From positions 1,426,001 to 1,490,000 of the forward strand of contig NZ_AP024651.1 of assembly GCF_019977295.1 (NCBI RefSeq): a stretch of 64,000 nucleotides of DNA, in the 5' to 3' direction. This document shows positions 15,784 through 26,014 of the stretch, piece after piece. A program made the position numbers and the translations under genes. The first letter of the stretch is position 1. The number at the start of each line of letters is the position of its first letter. A model generated the notes under the pieces. It had not been told where the DNA came from. It saw only the letters and a list, made by a program, of their open reading frames with translations, and ran no database searches. The DNA is from Arthrobacter sp. StoSoilB20 (GTDB lineage: Bacteria; Actinomycetota; Actinomycetes; Actinomycetales; Micrococcaceae).

Positions 15784-17022
15784 CTAACTCAGGCGCTCAA
15801 AAACCACAGCCATTCCCTGCCCTCCACCAACACAGAGGGTGGCAAGCCCCAGGGTTCCGTCGCGCTCTTTCAATCCGTTCAACAACGTGGTGGTCATCCG
15901 CGCACCGGTCATGCCAAACGGGTGTCCAAGGGCGATGGCCCCGCCATGGACGTTGAGCTTGGCGGGATCGATGCCCAACTCCCGTGCGCTGGCCACCACT
16001 TGAACGGCGAACGCCTCATTGAGCTCCACGAGGTCAATATCGTTCATGGTCAGTCCGGCCTGCGCCAAAGCCCGCCTGGTGGATTCGACGGGGCCCATGC
16101 CCATGAGCTCGGGGGACAGTGCACTCACCCCGGTGGAGACCACCCTGGCCAGCGGCTGGAGGCCCAGCTCATGGGCCAGTGAGTCGCTCATGACCACTAC
16201 CGCCGCCGCGCCGTCGTTAAGCGGGCAGGCGTTCCCTGCGGTGACAGTGCCTCCAGGGCGGAACACCGGCTGCAGTGCGGATACGCCTTCAAGGCTCACT
16301 CCGGCCCGGGGAGAGTCGTCGCGCTCTACTAGAGTGCCGTCCTTACGGGTGTAAGGGGTGATCTCCCGGGCGTAGAAGCCTGAGGCGATGGCGGCCTCGG
16401 CGCGGTTTTGGCTCAGGACACCCCATTCATCCTGCTCGGCCCTGCTGATGCCGTAGGTGGTGGCAACGTTCTCGGCAGTCTGGCCCATGGAGATGTAGAT
16501 GTCCGGCAAGCGTCCGCCCATGCGGGGATCTGTCCACGGTATGTTGGACGCCGCCCGGGAGGCGGTGCGTTGCGCCGCCGCGGCGAAGAGCGGGTTGTGG
16601 TTGGCGGTGTCCGTCTCGCCGGCGCCGGCCCAGTTCTGGTAGCGCGAAACACTCTCCACTCCGGCGGATACGATTGCCTGGGCTTCCCCGGATTTGATGG
16701 CGTGGAAGGCCATCCGCAGGGTTTGCAGGCTCGAGGCGCAGAATCGGTTGACTGTGGCCGCCGGTACCCGGTCCATCCCGGCCAGGACGGCCACCACGCG
16801 TGCCATGTTGGAGCCGGCCTCGCCGCTGGGTTCGGCACAGCCCAGCAGGAGATCGTCCAGGCCCCGCCCATCCTCGCTGCCCGGATCAAACGCCGGTATT
16901 TTGGCCAGGGCGGCCTGCACCATGGCGGTGGCAAGATCGTCAGGGCGCTCATCCTTGAGGGAACCTTTGAAAGCCCGGCCAATGGGGCTTCTGGCAGTGG
17001 AAACAATGACAGCCTCAGTCAT
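15784..17022 (-). CDS. Acetyl-CoA C-acyltransferase (thiolase)
   Basis: Thiolase of 412 residues, joining or splitting acyl-CoA and acetyl-CoA in fatty acid turnover. Cys95 in NRFCASSLQTLRM is the acyl-enzyme nucleophile; the C-terminal GGAIALGHPFGMTGAR supplies the histidine and CVGGGQGMAVVFE the second cysteine. LNEAFAVQVVASAREL and GNACPLNDGAAAVVVMS are also typical. ATG 17022 is chosen: TAAGCT lies 6 nt before it and no Shine-Dalgarno is visible; GTG 17028 would fall before that transcript's start. Not linked to other beta-oxidation genes here. Chain-length preference cannot be read from the sequence. Confidence 0.92.
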   Translation of the reverse strand: MTEAVIVSTARSPIGRAFKGSLKDERPDDLATAMVQAALAKIPAFDPGSEDGRGLDDLLLGCAEPSGEAGSNMARVVAVLAGMDRVPAATVNRFCASSLQTLRMAFHAIKSGEAQAIVSAGVESVSRYQNWAGAGETDTANHNPLFAAAAQRTASRAASNIPWTDPRMGGRLPDIYISMGQTAENVATTYGISRAEQDEWGVLSQNRAEAAIASGFYAREITPYTRKDGTLVERDDSPRAGVSLEGVSALQPVFRPGGTVTAGNACPLNDGAAAVVVMSDSLAHELGLQPLARVVSTGVSALSPELMGMGPVESTRRALAQAGLTMNDIDLVELNEAFAVQVVASARELGIDPAKLNVHGGAIALGHPFGMTGARMTTTLLNGLKERDGTLGLATLCVGGGQGMAVVFERLS

Positions 17023-17034
17023 GGCCACAGCTTA
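17020..17034 (-). promoter_or_regulatory. Leaderless promoter of the thiolase gene
   Basis: On the minus strand TAAGCT, six bases, ATG. Confidence 0.6.
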
Positions 17035-17084
17035 CGCCCGGCGCCGGTAACGGCGCCGGGCGGTTGCATCAAAGTCGCGGAAGG

Positions 17085-18241
<1,157 letters not shown>

Positions 18242-18245
<4 letters not shown>

Positions 18246-19393
18246 GCGCGGGTGCCTTCCAGGGTCTTGGGTGAAGCCGGTGCCGCAGCGACGCTGCGGA
18301 GGCGCCCAGCCACGGCTTCGGGGGTGGTGTCGTTGATGAACGCTCCCATGGCGGCCTCCGAGCCAGCCAGGTACTTGAGCTTATCGGCTGCACGGCGGGG
18401 CGAGGTCAGCTGCAGGTGGAGCTGGCCGGCAGGACGCAGGACCGGGTCAAGTGGAGCCTGGTGCCAAGCGGAGATATACGGCATTGGGGTGGGGTAGAGC
18501 GAGTCGAGGCGCTTGAGGAGGTCGAGGTAGACGTGCGACAGTTCGTCGCGTTCGGCGCCCGTGAGTGCTGCGAGATCGGGAACACTGCGGTGGGGGACCA
18601 GATGGATTTCCAGGGGCCACCGCGCTGCGAAGGGAACGTAGGCACTGAAGTGTTCGGCCTCCAGGACCATGCGGCTGCCATCTTCGCGCTCGGCCTTCAG
18701 GAGTGAGGCCGCCAGCGTTTCCTTCGCGTCGACGTCGTCGTAATACTTCCGGGCCACCGCACCAAGCTGGGCGGCGCGCGGCGTGATGTACGGGTAGGCA
18801 TAGATCTGGCCGTGGGGGTGGTGCAGTGTGACTCCGATGTCCGCGCCGCGGTTCTCGAACGGGAACACCTGCTTGATGCCTGGCATTGCGCTGAGGGCTT
18901 CGGTCCGCTGTGCCCAGGCCTCAATCACCGTGCGTGCGCGGGTTTCGCCGAGCTCAGCGAACGAGCCGGTGTGCTGTGGGGTGAAAGCAACTACTTCGCA
19001 GCGGCCGAACGCCGGACCTGTCATCCCATGACCGCTGGTACCCGGGGCAGGGAGAGGGGGAATGTCACCCAAAGCCGGGCCCAGGGAGGGGAAACGGTTC
19101 TCGAACACTACGACGTCGTAGTCCGCTGCAGGGATTTCCGACGGGTTCGCCGCTGTGGTGGGGCAAATGGGGCATTGGTCAGCCGGCGGCAGGTGGGTGC
19201 GGGACTGGCGATGGGCGGCAACTGCCACCCAGTCGCCGGACAAGGCGTCATACCGGACCTCGCCGGGCTCTCCCCTGGCAGGAAGCCCGCGGTGGTCTAC
19301 CAAGGATTCCGGTGTTCGTTCCGGTGTTCCGGGGTCGTCGAAGTAGATCAGCTCGCGGCTGTCCGAAAGGCGGGTGCTGGTGATGCGACTCAT
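18242..19393 (-). CDS. galT: Galactose-1-phosphate uridylyltransferase
   Basis: HIT-superfamily enzyme exchanging UMP between UDP-glucose and galactose-1-phosphate. The 383-residue product has the nucleophilic HPHGQ motif in GVTLHHPHGQIYAYPYITPRA, the zinc-site CPICPTT, and VVVFENRFPSLGP. ATG 19393 (MSRITSTRLSDSRELIYF) is preferred over GTG 19411 because AATAAT lies exactly 6 nt upstream. First gene of galTK, divergent from the aldose-epimerase gene with about 100 bp between the starts. No galE lies in the window. Confidence 0.95.
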
Positions 19394-19405
19394 AGGATCA
19401 TTATT
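19391..19405 (-). promoter_or_regulatory. Leaderless promoter of galT
   Basis: On the minus strand AATAAT, six bases, ATG. Confidence 0.65.
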
Positions 19406-19480
19406 CCACAAGTGATCAAAAACGCATAGATTCTAACAAAAGCTAACATTCTGTGAGCGGCTTCCCTGCAGGGGATGAAG

Positions 19481-19495
19481 TACGGTATTGCCATG
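19481..19495 (+). promoter_or_regulatory. Leaderless promoter of the aldose-epimerase gene
   Basis: TACGGT, six bases, ATG 19493; no Shine-Dalgarno. It implies that the in-frame ATG at 19475 is not used. Confidence 0.6.
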
Positions 19496-20443
19496 CCTGC
19501 CTCGTCATCACCTGCCGATAGTGCCCGACCTTCCGAAACGCGCCGCTTCGCCACGGGTCGCCAATTCGAGCTTCGCCGGGGTGCCGCGCTCGCCGTCATC
19601 ACCGAACTCGCTGCCGGGCTCCGCCTCTACTCCCGCGACGGCATCCAGCTGACCGAAAGCTACGGCGACGACCAGATTCCTCCGGGCGCCACAGGCATCA
19701 CCTTGGCGCCGTGGGCCAACCGGGTGGAGGACGGTGTCTGGTACCTCGAGGGGAAGAAGCAACAGCTCGACATCACCGAGGTCTCCCGCAACAACGCCAG
19801 CCACGGGTTGCTGCGAAACGCCGCCTACGCCTTGGTGGACGAGTCCGAGTTCAGTGTGACACTCCAAGCCACCGTCTTTCCGCAGCACGGTTACCCCTTC
19901 CTGGTCCGGCATACGGTCCGCTATGAGCTGGACGAGAACATGGACCTCCGCGTGCAACAGACCCTGGTGAACGACTGCCAGGACAGGGCGCCTTTTGTGT
20001 TGGGGGCGCACCCCTACCTGCGGCTGGGCGACGTCGCGCCCGAGGACCTGGTGCTGACGGTCAACGCGCGTACCAGGTTGGTGGCCGATGAGCGGCTGAT
20101 TCCCCGCAGCACAGCCGCTGCAGACGGCCAGTATGATCTTTCCGGTGGCACCGCGGTGGGAGACCTGTTGATTGATGTCGCCTTGACGGACCTTAAGTAC
20201 GACGGCGGCCTTGCCCGCCACACGCTGACCGCGCCGGATGGCCGCAGCGTCAGCCTGGAACAGGACGAGACCTGCCCCTACGTCCATGTCTTTGTCACCG
20301 ACACTTTCCCTGGCCGCTCCAAAGCCGTGGCCATCGAGCCGATGACAGGCCCGGCCAACGCCTTCAACAGCGGTGACGGACTGCGCTGGCTGGACCCGCG
20401 GGAGGCCTCCACCATGGGCTGGGGGATCAGCGCATCGCTCTAA
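19493..20443 (+). CDS. Aldose 1-epimerase family protein (GalM-like)
   Basis: Beta-sandwich mutarotase-like enzyme, 316 residues, expected to interconvert alpha and beta anomers of galactose or a related sugar. Features include GATGITLAPWANRVEDGVW, ASHGLLRNAAYAL (catalytic His region), FPQHGYPFLVRHTVRYEL, VLGAHPYLRLGD (second conserved His) and VAIEPMTGPANAFNSGDGLRWLDP with the catalytic-Glu-type acidic residue. Divergent from galT-galK, so probably galactose-linked. The start is set by a -10-like hexamer 6 nt before ATG 19493. Confidence 0.9.
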   Translation: MPASSSPADSARPSETRRFATGRQFELRRGAALAVITELAAGLRLYSRDGIQLTESYGDDQIPPGATGITLAPWANRVEDGVWYLEGKKQQLDITEVSRNNASHGLLRNAAYALVDESEFSVTLQATVFPQHGYPFLVRHTVRYELDENMDLRVQQTLVNDCQDRAPFVLGAHPYLRLGDVAPEDLVLTVNARTRLVADERLIPRSTAAADGQYDLSGGTAVGDLLIDVALTDLKYDGGLARHTLTAPDGRSVSLEQDETCPYVHVFVTDTFPGRSKAVAIEPMTGPANAFNSGDGLRWLDPREASTMGWGISASL

Positions 20444-20527
20444 GCCGGTGGTCCAGGCCCGACTGCGTTTGGTACCTCCTGCGCGGGCCGGTTTCCCATA
20501 CGGCGTGGGCTACGGAATTATGGGTTC

Positions 20528-21808
20528 ATGACGCCAACACCGGACGCCAAATCCCGCTCTGACCGACAAATTGCCGAAGACATCCCTTACGGGGTGCGAA
20601 TTGCTGCTGCGTGGTCGTGGCGGGCGGGGCTGATCCTGCTCATGATCGGCGCGCTGGTATGGCTGCTCGGGAAGGTCAGCTTCCTCATCATCCCGGTCAT
20701 GGTGGCCGCCTTGCTGGCAGGACTGCTCTATCCGGTAGTGGCCTGGCTCCGCAGCCGCAGTCTGCCCAATGGGGCTGCAGTGGCCATCACGGTAGTGGGT
20801 TTCATCGGCGTCATCGCCGGAGCCCTGGCCCTGGTGGGGAGGCAACTGGTGTCCGGGTTTGGGGAGCTCTGGCAGGAAGCACTCGCTGGAATCCAGCAGA
20901 TCCAGACGTGGCTGGCCGATGGCCCGCTCCACCTGACAGCGGACCAGATTGACCAGTACATTGCCGATGGCGCGAACGCTCTCCAGAACAACAGCAGCAG
21001 TATCCTGAGCGGCGCCCTCTCCTTTGGCAGTACGGCGGGGCACTTTGCCGCAGGCCTGGTCCTGGCACTGTTCATCCTGATTTTCTTCCTGCTCGAAGGC
21101 AGCCGGATCTGGGGCTTCCTGGTGCGGCTCCTGCCCAAGTCCGCGCGCCGGGCCACCGACGGTGCCGGGCGCCGCGGTTGGACCTCCATGGTCAGCTACG
21201 TGCGCATCCAGATGTTCGTGGCCTTCGTCGATGCTGTCGGCATCGGTGTTGGTGCGGCCATCATCCAGGTCCCGCTGGCACTTCCGCTGGCTGTCCTGGT
21301 ATTCATCGGCTCCTTCATTCCGGTAGTTGGCGCCCTGGTGACAGGAGCGATCGCCGTCTTGCTGGCGTTGGTTGCCAATGGACCCATCAACGCCCTGATC
21401 ATGCTGGCCATTGTGTTGCTGGTCCAGCAGCTCGAAAGCCACATCCTGCAACCACTGGTGATGGGCAAGGCTGTGGCCCTGCACCCGGTGGCCGTGATCC
21501 TTTCCGTGGCTGCGGGCTCCTACCTGGCAGGCATCCCGGGTGCACTGTTCGCGGTCCCGTTGCTCGCCGTAGTAAATACGGCCGTTCGATACATTGCCGG
21601 CCGGACGTGGGAACATGATGAAGGATTGGGTGGCACGGAGCTTCAGCCGGCAACTGCTTCTGCGGGGACGGATGGAGACGCCAACTTCAAGGAGGTCCGC
21701 CTCCCCAAGCCCGAGTCACGCCTTGGTAAAGGCATCGCAGGAAAGAACAAGGCTGCAGGGAGCACCTCTGTTGAGGGCCCGGCCGCCGACACCACCAAAG
21801 GAGAATAG
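20528..21808 (+). CDS. AI-2E family transporter (YdiK/PerM-like permease)
   Basis: Polytopic membrane protein of PF01594, 426 residues, with about 8 helices. Family features are paired hydrophobic hairpins near the N-terminus (LILLMIGALVWLLGKVSFLII), a large mid-protein extracytoplasmic segment, and the conserved C-terminal VFIGSFIPVVGALVTGAIAVLLAL and QQLESHILQPLVMGKAVALHPVAVILS. A charged C-terminal tail of about 75 residues follows. The family name overstates what is known; members include exporters and Na+/H+ antiporters. AATTAT lies 6 nt before ATG. It ends 3 bases before ilvA, so the two are likely co-transcribed. Confidence 0.9.
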   Translation: MTPTPDAKSRSDRQIAEDIPYGVRIAAAWSWRAGLILLMIGALVWLLGKVSFLIIPVMVAALLAGLLYPVVAWLRSRSLPNGAAVAITVVGFIGVIAGALALVGRQLVSGFGELWQEALAGIQQIQTWLADGPLHLTADQIDQYIADGANALQNNSSSILSGALSFGSTAGHFAAGLVLALFILIFFLLEGSRIWGFLVRLLPKSARRATDGAGRRGWTSMVSYVRIQMFVAFVDAVGIGVGAAIIQVPLALPLAVLVFIGSFIPVVGALVTGAIAVLLALVANGPINALIMLAIVLLVQQLESHILQPLVMGKAVALHPVAVILSVAAGSYLAGIPGALFAVPLLAVVNTAVRYIAGRTWEHDEGLGGTELQPATASAGTDGDANFKEVRLPKPESRLGKGIAGKNKAAGSTSVEGPAADTTKGE

Positions 21809-21811
21809 TCA

Positions 21812-23050
21812 GTGAATACCCTCGAAACCCTGCCCGTCACGCTGGACGATGTCCTCAAGGCGCAGGAGTTGCTCGAGGGCATTATTACCAAGACTCCGGT
21901 GGAGTCGTCCCGTGCCCTTGGCAGCCTCGTGGGCGGCAACGTCTTTTTCAAGTGCGAGAACCTGCAGCGCGCAGGCTCCTTTAAAGTCCGCGGCGCCTAC
22001 GTGCGCATGGCCCGGCTGACCGAGGACGAAAAGAAGCGCGGCGTCGTTGCAGCCTCGGCAGGCAACCACGCCCAAGGCGTTGCGGTGGCCGCAAAGAGCC
22101 TGGGAATCAACGCCCGCATCTACATGCCGCTCGGCGTGGCACTGCCCAAGCTGGCGGCCACCCGCAGCCACGGTGCAGAAGTTGTCCTGCATGGCCACAA
22201 CGTTGACGAAGCCCTGGCTGAAGCGCAGCGCTACGCCAATGAGACCGGTGCAGTGTTCGTACACCCCTTTGACAACGTGGACGTCGTTGCGGGCCAAGGA
22301 ACCATCGGCCTGGAAATCCTGGACCAGATCCCCAACGTGGACACCATCCTCATGGGCGTCGGCGGCGGTGGACTCCTGGCCGGCGTGGCGGTGGCCATCA
22401 AAGCAAGGGCCAAAGAGCTCGGACGTGAAATCCGCGTGATCGGCGTCCAGGCGGAGAATGCAGCCGCCTACCCGCCGTCACTGGCCGCTGATGCGTTGGT
22501 TCCGCTCAAAAAGGTCACCACCATGGCTGACGGCATCGCCGTGGGCCGCCCGGGACAGTTGCCCTTCAGCATCATCCGTGAGTTGGTGGACGATGTTGTC
22601 ACCGTCAGCGAAGACTCCCTGGCGCGGGCGCTGATCTTCCTCCTGGAGCGGGCCAAGATGGTGGTTGAGCCTGCTGGTGCGGTGGGAGTAGCCGCACTCA
22701 TGGATGGCAAGATCGAAAACCCGGGGAACACCGCCGTCGTGCTTTCGGGCGGCAACATCGATCCCATGCTCATGCTCAAAGTCATCCAGCGTGGCCTGTC
22801 AGCCGCAGGACGATTCATGACGGTGCGCATGATGCTCGACGACCGCCCTGGTTCCCTGGCCACAATCGCCCGCATCATTGCCGAAAACGACGCCAACGTC
22901 ACAGGCCTGGACCACACCCGTCTGGGCGGTTCCATCAGCATGGGCGACGTCTCCATCACCATCAACCTGGAAACCAAGGGCCACGAACACGGCGAACAGG
23001 TTCTCGGCGCACTGCGGGCCGAGGGCTTCCAGCCGATTGTGGTGCACTGA
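21812..23050 (+). CDS. ilvA: Threonine ammonia-lyase (threonine dehydratase)
   Basis: PLP enzyme of fold type II that deaminates threonine to 2-oxobutanoate, feeding isoleucine synthesis or threonine breakdown. The 412-residue protein has the PLP lysine in GSFKVRGA, the phosphate loop GVGGGGLLAGVA, the substrate loop ASAGNHAQGVA, and a C-terminal ACT-like domain (MLDDRPGSLATIARIIAENDANV) of about 75 residues. A single ACT-like domain places it with the short biosynthetic/catabolic intermediates rather than the 514-residue E. coli IlvA. GTG start after AAAGGAG. Confidence 0.93.
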   Translation: MNTLETLPVTLDDVLKAQELLEGIITKTPVESSRALGSLVGGNVFFKCENLQRAGSFKVRGAYVRMARLTEDEKKRGVVAASAGNHAQGVAVAAKSLGINARIYMPLGVALPKLAATRSHGAEVVLHGHNVDEALAEAQRYANETGAVFVHPFDNVDVVAGQGTIGLEILDQIPNVDTILMGVGGGGLLAGVAVAIKARAKELGREIRVIGVQAENAAAYPPSLAADALVPLKKVTTMADGIAVGRPGQLPFSIIRELVDDVVTVSEDSLARALIFLLERAKMVVEPAGAVGVAALMDGKIENPGNTAVVLSGGNIDPMLMLKVIQRGLSAAGRFMTVRMMLDDRPGSLATIARIIAENDANVTGLDHTRLGGSISMGDVSITINLETKGHEHGEQVLGALRAEGFQPIVVH

Positions 23051-23064
23051 CGGGAGGAGCGCCC

Positions 23065-23682
23065 ATGGTGCTGGGAATGCCAGAAGGATCCAAGGAAGCA
23101 GACCGGGAGTCGCTGGCCGGCCGGGCGAAGAGTGGTCTTCTTGTCATGGGTGGATTCGTGATCCTGCTCTATGTCATCGAGATGGTCAACACCCTGATGC
23201 GCCACGGCCTGAACTACACCTTTGGCTTGCGTTCACGCTCCATGGACGGTGTGCTGGACATCCTGACGTTCCCGCTCCTGCATGCGAACTTCAACCACCT
23301 GCTCTCCAACACGCTGCCACTGATCATCTTCGGGTTCCTGGTTTTCCTGTCCGGGGTCCGGGTGTTCATCACGGCACTGGCCTTCAGCTGGCTGGGCTCG
23401 GGCCTTGCAGTGTGGCTCATTGGAGGCGGGGGAGTGACCGTCGGAGCGTCCGGGCTGGTGTTCGGATTCTTCGCATTCCTGCTGGTGCGCGGATTCTTCA
23501 ACCGGAGCTGGTGGCAAATCCTGCTTTCAGTGGTGCTGTTCATGGCTTACGGCAGCATTCTTTTCGGCGTGCTGCCCACCGTGATGGGCTTCGTCTCCTG
23601 GCAGGCGCATCTGGGCGGTGCTGTTGGCGGGATCATCGCTGCTGTCCTGCTGCGACCCAAATCCAAGGCCGTGGATCTCTAA
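23065..23682 (+). CDS. Rhomboid family intramembrane serine protease
   Basis: Six-helix intramembrane protease, 205 residues. Catalytic dyad Ser129 in VGASGLVFGFF and His182 in SWQAHLGGAVGG; the oxyanion motif HANFNHLLSNTLPL is present. ATG 23065 follows GGGAGGAG. It is 14 bp after ilvA and may be transcribed with it. Substrate is unknown. A perfect 20-bp palindrome lies at 23704-23723, and a shared terminator separates it from the convergent greA. Confidence 0.92.
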   Translation: MVLGMPEGSKEADRESLAGRAKSGLLVMGGFVILLYVIEMVNTLMRHGLNYTFGLRSRSMDGVLDILTFPLLHANFNHLLSNTLPLIIFGFLVFLSGVRVFITALAFSWLGSGLAVWLIGGGGVTVGASGLVFGFFAFLLVRGFFNRSWWQILLSVVLFMAYGSILFGVLPTVMGFVSWQAHLGGAVGGIIAAVLLRPKSKAVDL

Positions 23683-23760
23683 CCCGTAGGTCCCGGATCA
23701 GGTCGTTCCCTGCGCAGGGAACGAGCTGGACCGCGACCCAGTCGGGTGACCACACGAAAA

Positions 23761-23795
23761 ACGCCGGCCCGCCCCGCTAAGGGGTGGGCCGGCGT
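23761..23795 (-). terminator. Terminator between rhomboid gene and greA
   Basis: Arms ACGCCGGCCCGCCCC and GGGGTGGGCCGGCGT with one G-T wobble and a 5-base loop. A run of five A lies on the left (U-tract for greA on the minus strand), so it mainly serves greA. Confidence 0.85.
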
Positions 23796-23823
23796 CGTGT
23801 ATTTCGGGCTTGTGGGCCGGAGC

Positions 23824-24318
23824 CTAGGCGACGTAAGGCTTGGCGGAGACAATCTCCACCGGGATTTCCTTGCCGTTCGGGGCGACGTAGCTCAGGCTGT
23901 CGCCTTCTTTGTGGCCGATGATTGCAGCGCCCAAGGGTGACTTCTCGCTGAAGACGTCCAGATCGGAATCCCCTGCGATCTCGCGGGAACCCAGCAGGAA
24001 CGTCTCTTCATCCCCGGCGATGCGGGCAACAACCAGCATGCCGGGCTCAACGATTCCGTCATCGGCAGGGGCCTCGCCCACCTGGGCGTCGCGCAGGAGT
24101 GCGGTGAGCTGGCGGATGCGGGCCTCGATCTTGCCCTGCTCTTCCTTGGCTGCGTGGTAGCCGCCGTTTTCCTTCAGGTCGCCTTCCTGGCGGGCAGCTT
24201 CGATCTTCTGGACGATTTCCGCCCGGCCAGCGCCGGAAAGGTGGTCCAGCTCAGCCTGCAAGCGGTCGAAAGCTTCCTGGGTGAGCCAAGCCGCAGTGGC
24301 GCTATTGGTGGTAGACAC
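23824..24318 (-). CDS. greA: Transcription elongation factor GreA
   Basis: Coiled-coil factor that rescues backtracked RNA polymerase by stimulating cleavage of the nascent RNA. The 164-residue protein shows the N-terminal coiled coil (WLTQEAFDRLQAELDHLSG, QEGDLKENGGYHAAKEEQGKIEARI) with the conserved acidic DLKEN tip motif, then the globular domain GDSDLDVFSEKSPLGAAIIGHKEGDSLSYVAPNGK. GTG 24318 follows AGAGGAGA. The frame is open further upstream, but that extension lacks family similarity. Confidence 0.95.
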   Translation of the reverse strand: MSTTNSATAAWLTQEAFDRLQAELDHLSGAGRAEIVQKIEAARQEGDLKENGGYHAAKEEQGKIEARIRQLTALLRDAQVGEAPADDGIVEPGMLVVARIAGDEETFLLGSREIAGDSDLDVFSEKSPLGAAIIGHKEGDSLSYVAPNGKEIPVEIVSAKPYVA

Positions 24319-24469
24319 GGATTTCTCCTCTAGATCTGACAATGCAAAAGACCCCGCCGAGGTGGCCACTTTGGAACTCAGTAACCAACTTAACGGGGTG
24401 AAGGTTTCATCCATTGTAGTAAATCCTTTGGACGAACCCAAACCGGTTGAGTCATGGGTCACATGATCG

Positions 24470-24928
24470 TTATTTCCCGCTGTCGGTGATCCAGCAGTTG
24501 TCCACCACTCCAGAGACGGCCGGCGACTCGGTACGCAGGACCGTGCGCTGGACGGTGGTGCTGCCGCCGTCGGGGTCGTCCTGGGGATCGTTGGGACCGA
24601 CCTCCACAACCTTCCAGCCCACTACGGCGAACTTGGAATCCAAGGCCTTGATGGCGCATTTGGCGGTGGCTCCGGGGTATTTGGTGACCTGGTAATCCAC
24701 CTCTGCCTGGGTGCCGTCCACGGTGCTGTAGCCGATGTCCTTGAACGTGACCGGGGCCTGCGCGGAGCCGGTTGCGACGTAGCCTGCGAACCCAATCCCG
24801 ATGACCAGGGCGCCGATGATGATGTTCCGCTTGGTTTTGCGGGTCATGGCGCGCTTTTGACCGCCGTAGCGATTGGCTAGGCTGGTGCTTGCCGGTACTT
24901 GGGTGGCCGATAGGTCCTCTGAAGTCAC
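24470..24928 (-). CDS. DUF4307 membrane protein
   Basis: Small anchored protein of 152 residues: a basic cytoplasmic N-terminus with RYGGQKRAMTRKTKRN, one transmembrane helix (IIIGALVIGIGFAGYVATG, about 36-54), then an extracytoplasmic domain with KYPGATAKCAIKALDSKFAVVGWKVVEV and a second cysteine in DNCWITDS. A disulphide between the two cysteines is possible. GTG 24928 lies 6 nt after TAAACT. Located beside mca and greA as in mycobacteria (Rv1081c). Function unknown. Confidence 0.88.
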   Translation of the reverse strand: MTSEDLSATQVPASTSLANRYGGQKRAMTRKTKRNIIIGALVIGIGFAGYVATGSAQAPVTFKDIGYSTVDGTQAEVDYQVTKYPGATAKCAIKALDSKFAVVGWKVVEVGPNDPQDDPDGGSTTVQRTVLRTESPAVSGVVDNCWITDSGK

Positions 24929-24940
24929 CCGTCCAGTTTA
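24926..24940 (-). promoter_or_regulatory. Leaderless promoter of the DUF4307 gene
   Basis: On the minus strand TAAACT, six bases, GTG. Confidence 0.65.
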
Positions 24941-25002
24941 GTGCCGATCCCGGCGCCCCATCACCGCCCACACAGCTTGATCCACGAAAGAGGAGCCGTC
25001 AC

Positions 25003-25908
25003 GTGACAGCGTCCAGCAGTTCCGACCAGCAGCTGCGGCTGCTCGCCGTCCACGCCCACCCGGATGATGAGTCCAGCAAGGGCGCAGCGACCATGGCAAT
25101 GTACGCCGCTGCGGGAGTGGATGTGATGGTCGCTACGTGCACTGATGGCTCACGTGGTGACATCCAAAATCCGGCCATGGAGGATGCGCCCCATCCAAAA
25201 CGGGATATGGCCGGCGCCCGGCGGCTCGAAATGGCCAATGCAGCTGCTGTCCTTGGAATCCAGCAAAGGTGGCTCGGCTTTGTAGACTCGGGCCTGCCGG
25301 AGGGCGATCCGCTTCCGCCCCTGCCGCCGGGGTGCTTCGCGCTCCAGCCGCTCGAACGCGCCACGGCGCCCCTGGTCCGGCTGGTCCGCAGTTTCAAGCC
25401 GCACGTGATCTTGAGCTACGACGAAAACGGCGGATACCCGCACCCGGACCACATCATGGCGCACAAGGTTGCCGTGGAAGCGTTCGATGCCGCCGGCGAT
25501 CCGGACCGCTACCCGGGCATGGGAGAGCCGTGGGCTCCGACCAAGCTCTATTACGACCGGGCGTTCAGTCCTGAACGATTCCGTGCGCTGCACTTCGCGT
25601 TGGAAGAGGCGGGGCTGCAGTCCCCGTACGCCGAACGGCTTGCTGCGTGGTTGGAGGCCGACGCCGAGGGCCACACGCCCGTTCCTCCCGGACACCAGAC
25701 CACCACACAGGTTGATTGCGGTGATTTCTTCGAAGCGCGCGACGACGCACTCCGGGCCCACCGTACCCAGATCGATCCCCTGGGCTTCTTCTTCGCAGTT
25801 TCGCCGGATCTGCAGAGGACGGCGTGGCCATGGGAGGACTACACCTTGGTCAAGTCCACGGTGCCATCCGAGCTGCCGGAGAAGGACCTGTTCGCAGGGA
25901 TAAGATAA
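25003..25908 (+). CDS. mca: Mycothiol S-conjugate amidase
   Basis: Zinc hydrolase of the LmbE/MshB family that cleaves mycothiol S-conjugates to a mercapturic acid and GlcN-inositol in detoxification. The 301-residue product starts LLAVHAHPDDESSKGAATMA with the HPDD zinc motif, followed by GFVDSGLPEG, LSYDENGGYPHPDHIMAHKVAVEAFDAA (third ligand His) and QIDPLGFFFAVSPDLQ. The Mca-type lengths and the Mca-typical C-terminus favour Mca over MshB. GTG 25003 has GAGGAG upstream. Its presence implies that the host makes mycothiol. Confidence 0.93.
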   Translation: MTASSSSDQQLRLLAVHAHPDDESSKGAATMAMYAAAGVDVMVATCTDGSRGDIQNPAMEDAPHPKRDMAGARRLEMANAAAVLGIQQRWLGFVDSGLPEGDPLPPLPPGCFALQPLERATAPLVRLVRSFKPHVILSYDENGGYPHPDHIMAHKVAVEAFDAAGDPDRYPGMGEPWAPTKLYYDRAFSPERFRALHFALEEAGLQSPYAERLAAWLEADAEGHTPVPPGHQTTTQVDCGDFFEARDDALRAHRTQIDPLGFFFAVSPDLQRTAWPWEDYTLVKSTVPSELPEKDLFAGIR

Positions 25909-25913
25909 GAACT

Positions 25914-25949
25914 CCGGCAGTTTCTATCGTCCGTAGAAATTGCTGCCGG
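25914..25949 (+). terminator. Stem-loop after mca
   Basis: CCGGCAG and TTTCTA pair with TAGAAA and CTGCCGG, with a small asymmetric bulge; no terminal U-tract. Confidence 0.5.
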
Positions 25950-26014
25950 GCCACCCAGTTTCCGGCTACCTGCCGCTCGTCGGCAATGCATCAGCTCCCA
26001 TAGAAGGTTTGAAC

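Noticed and set aside
20528..21808. Autoinducer-2 exporter role for the AI-2E family protein
   Set aside because: The family name derives from one E. coli member; nothing in this locus points to AI-2.
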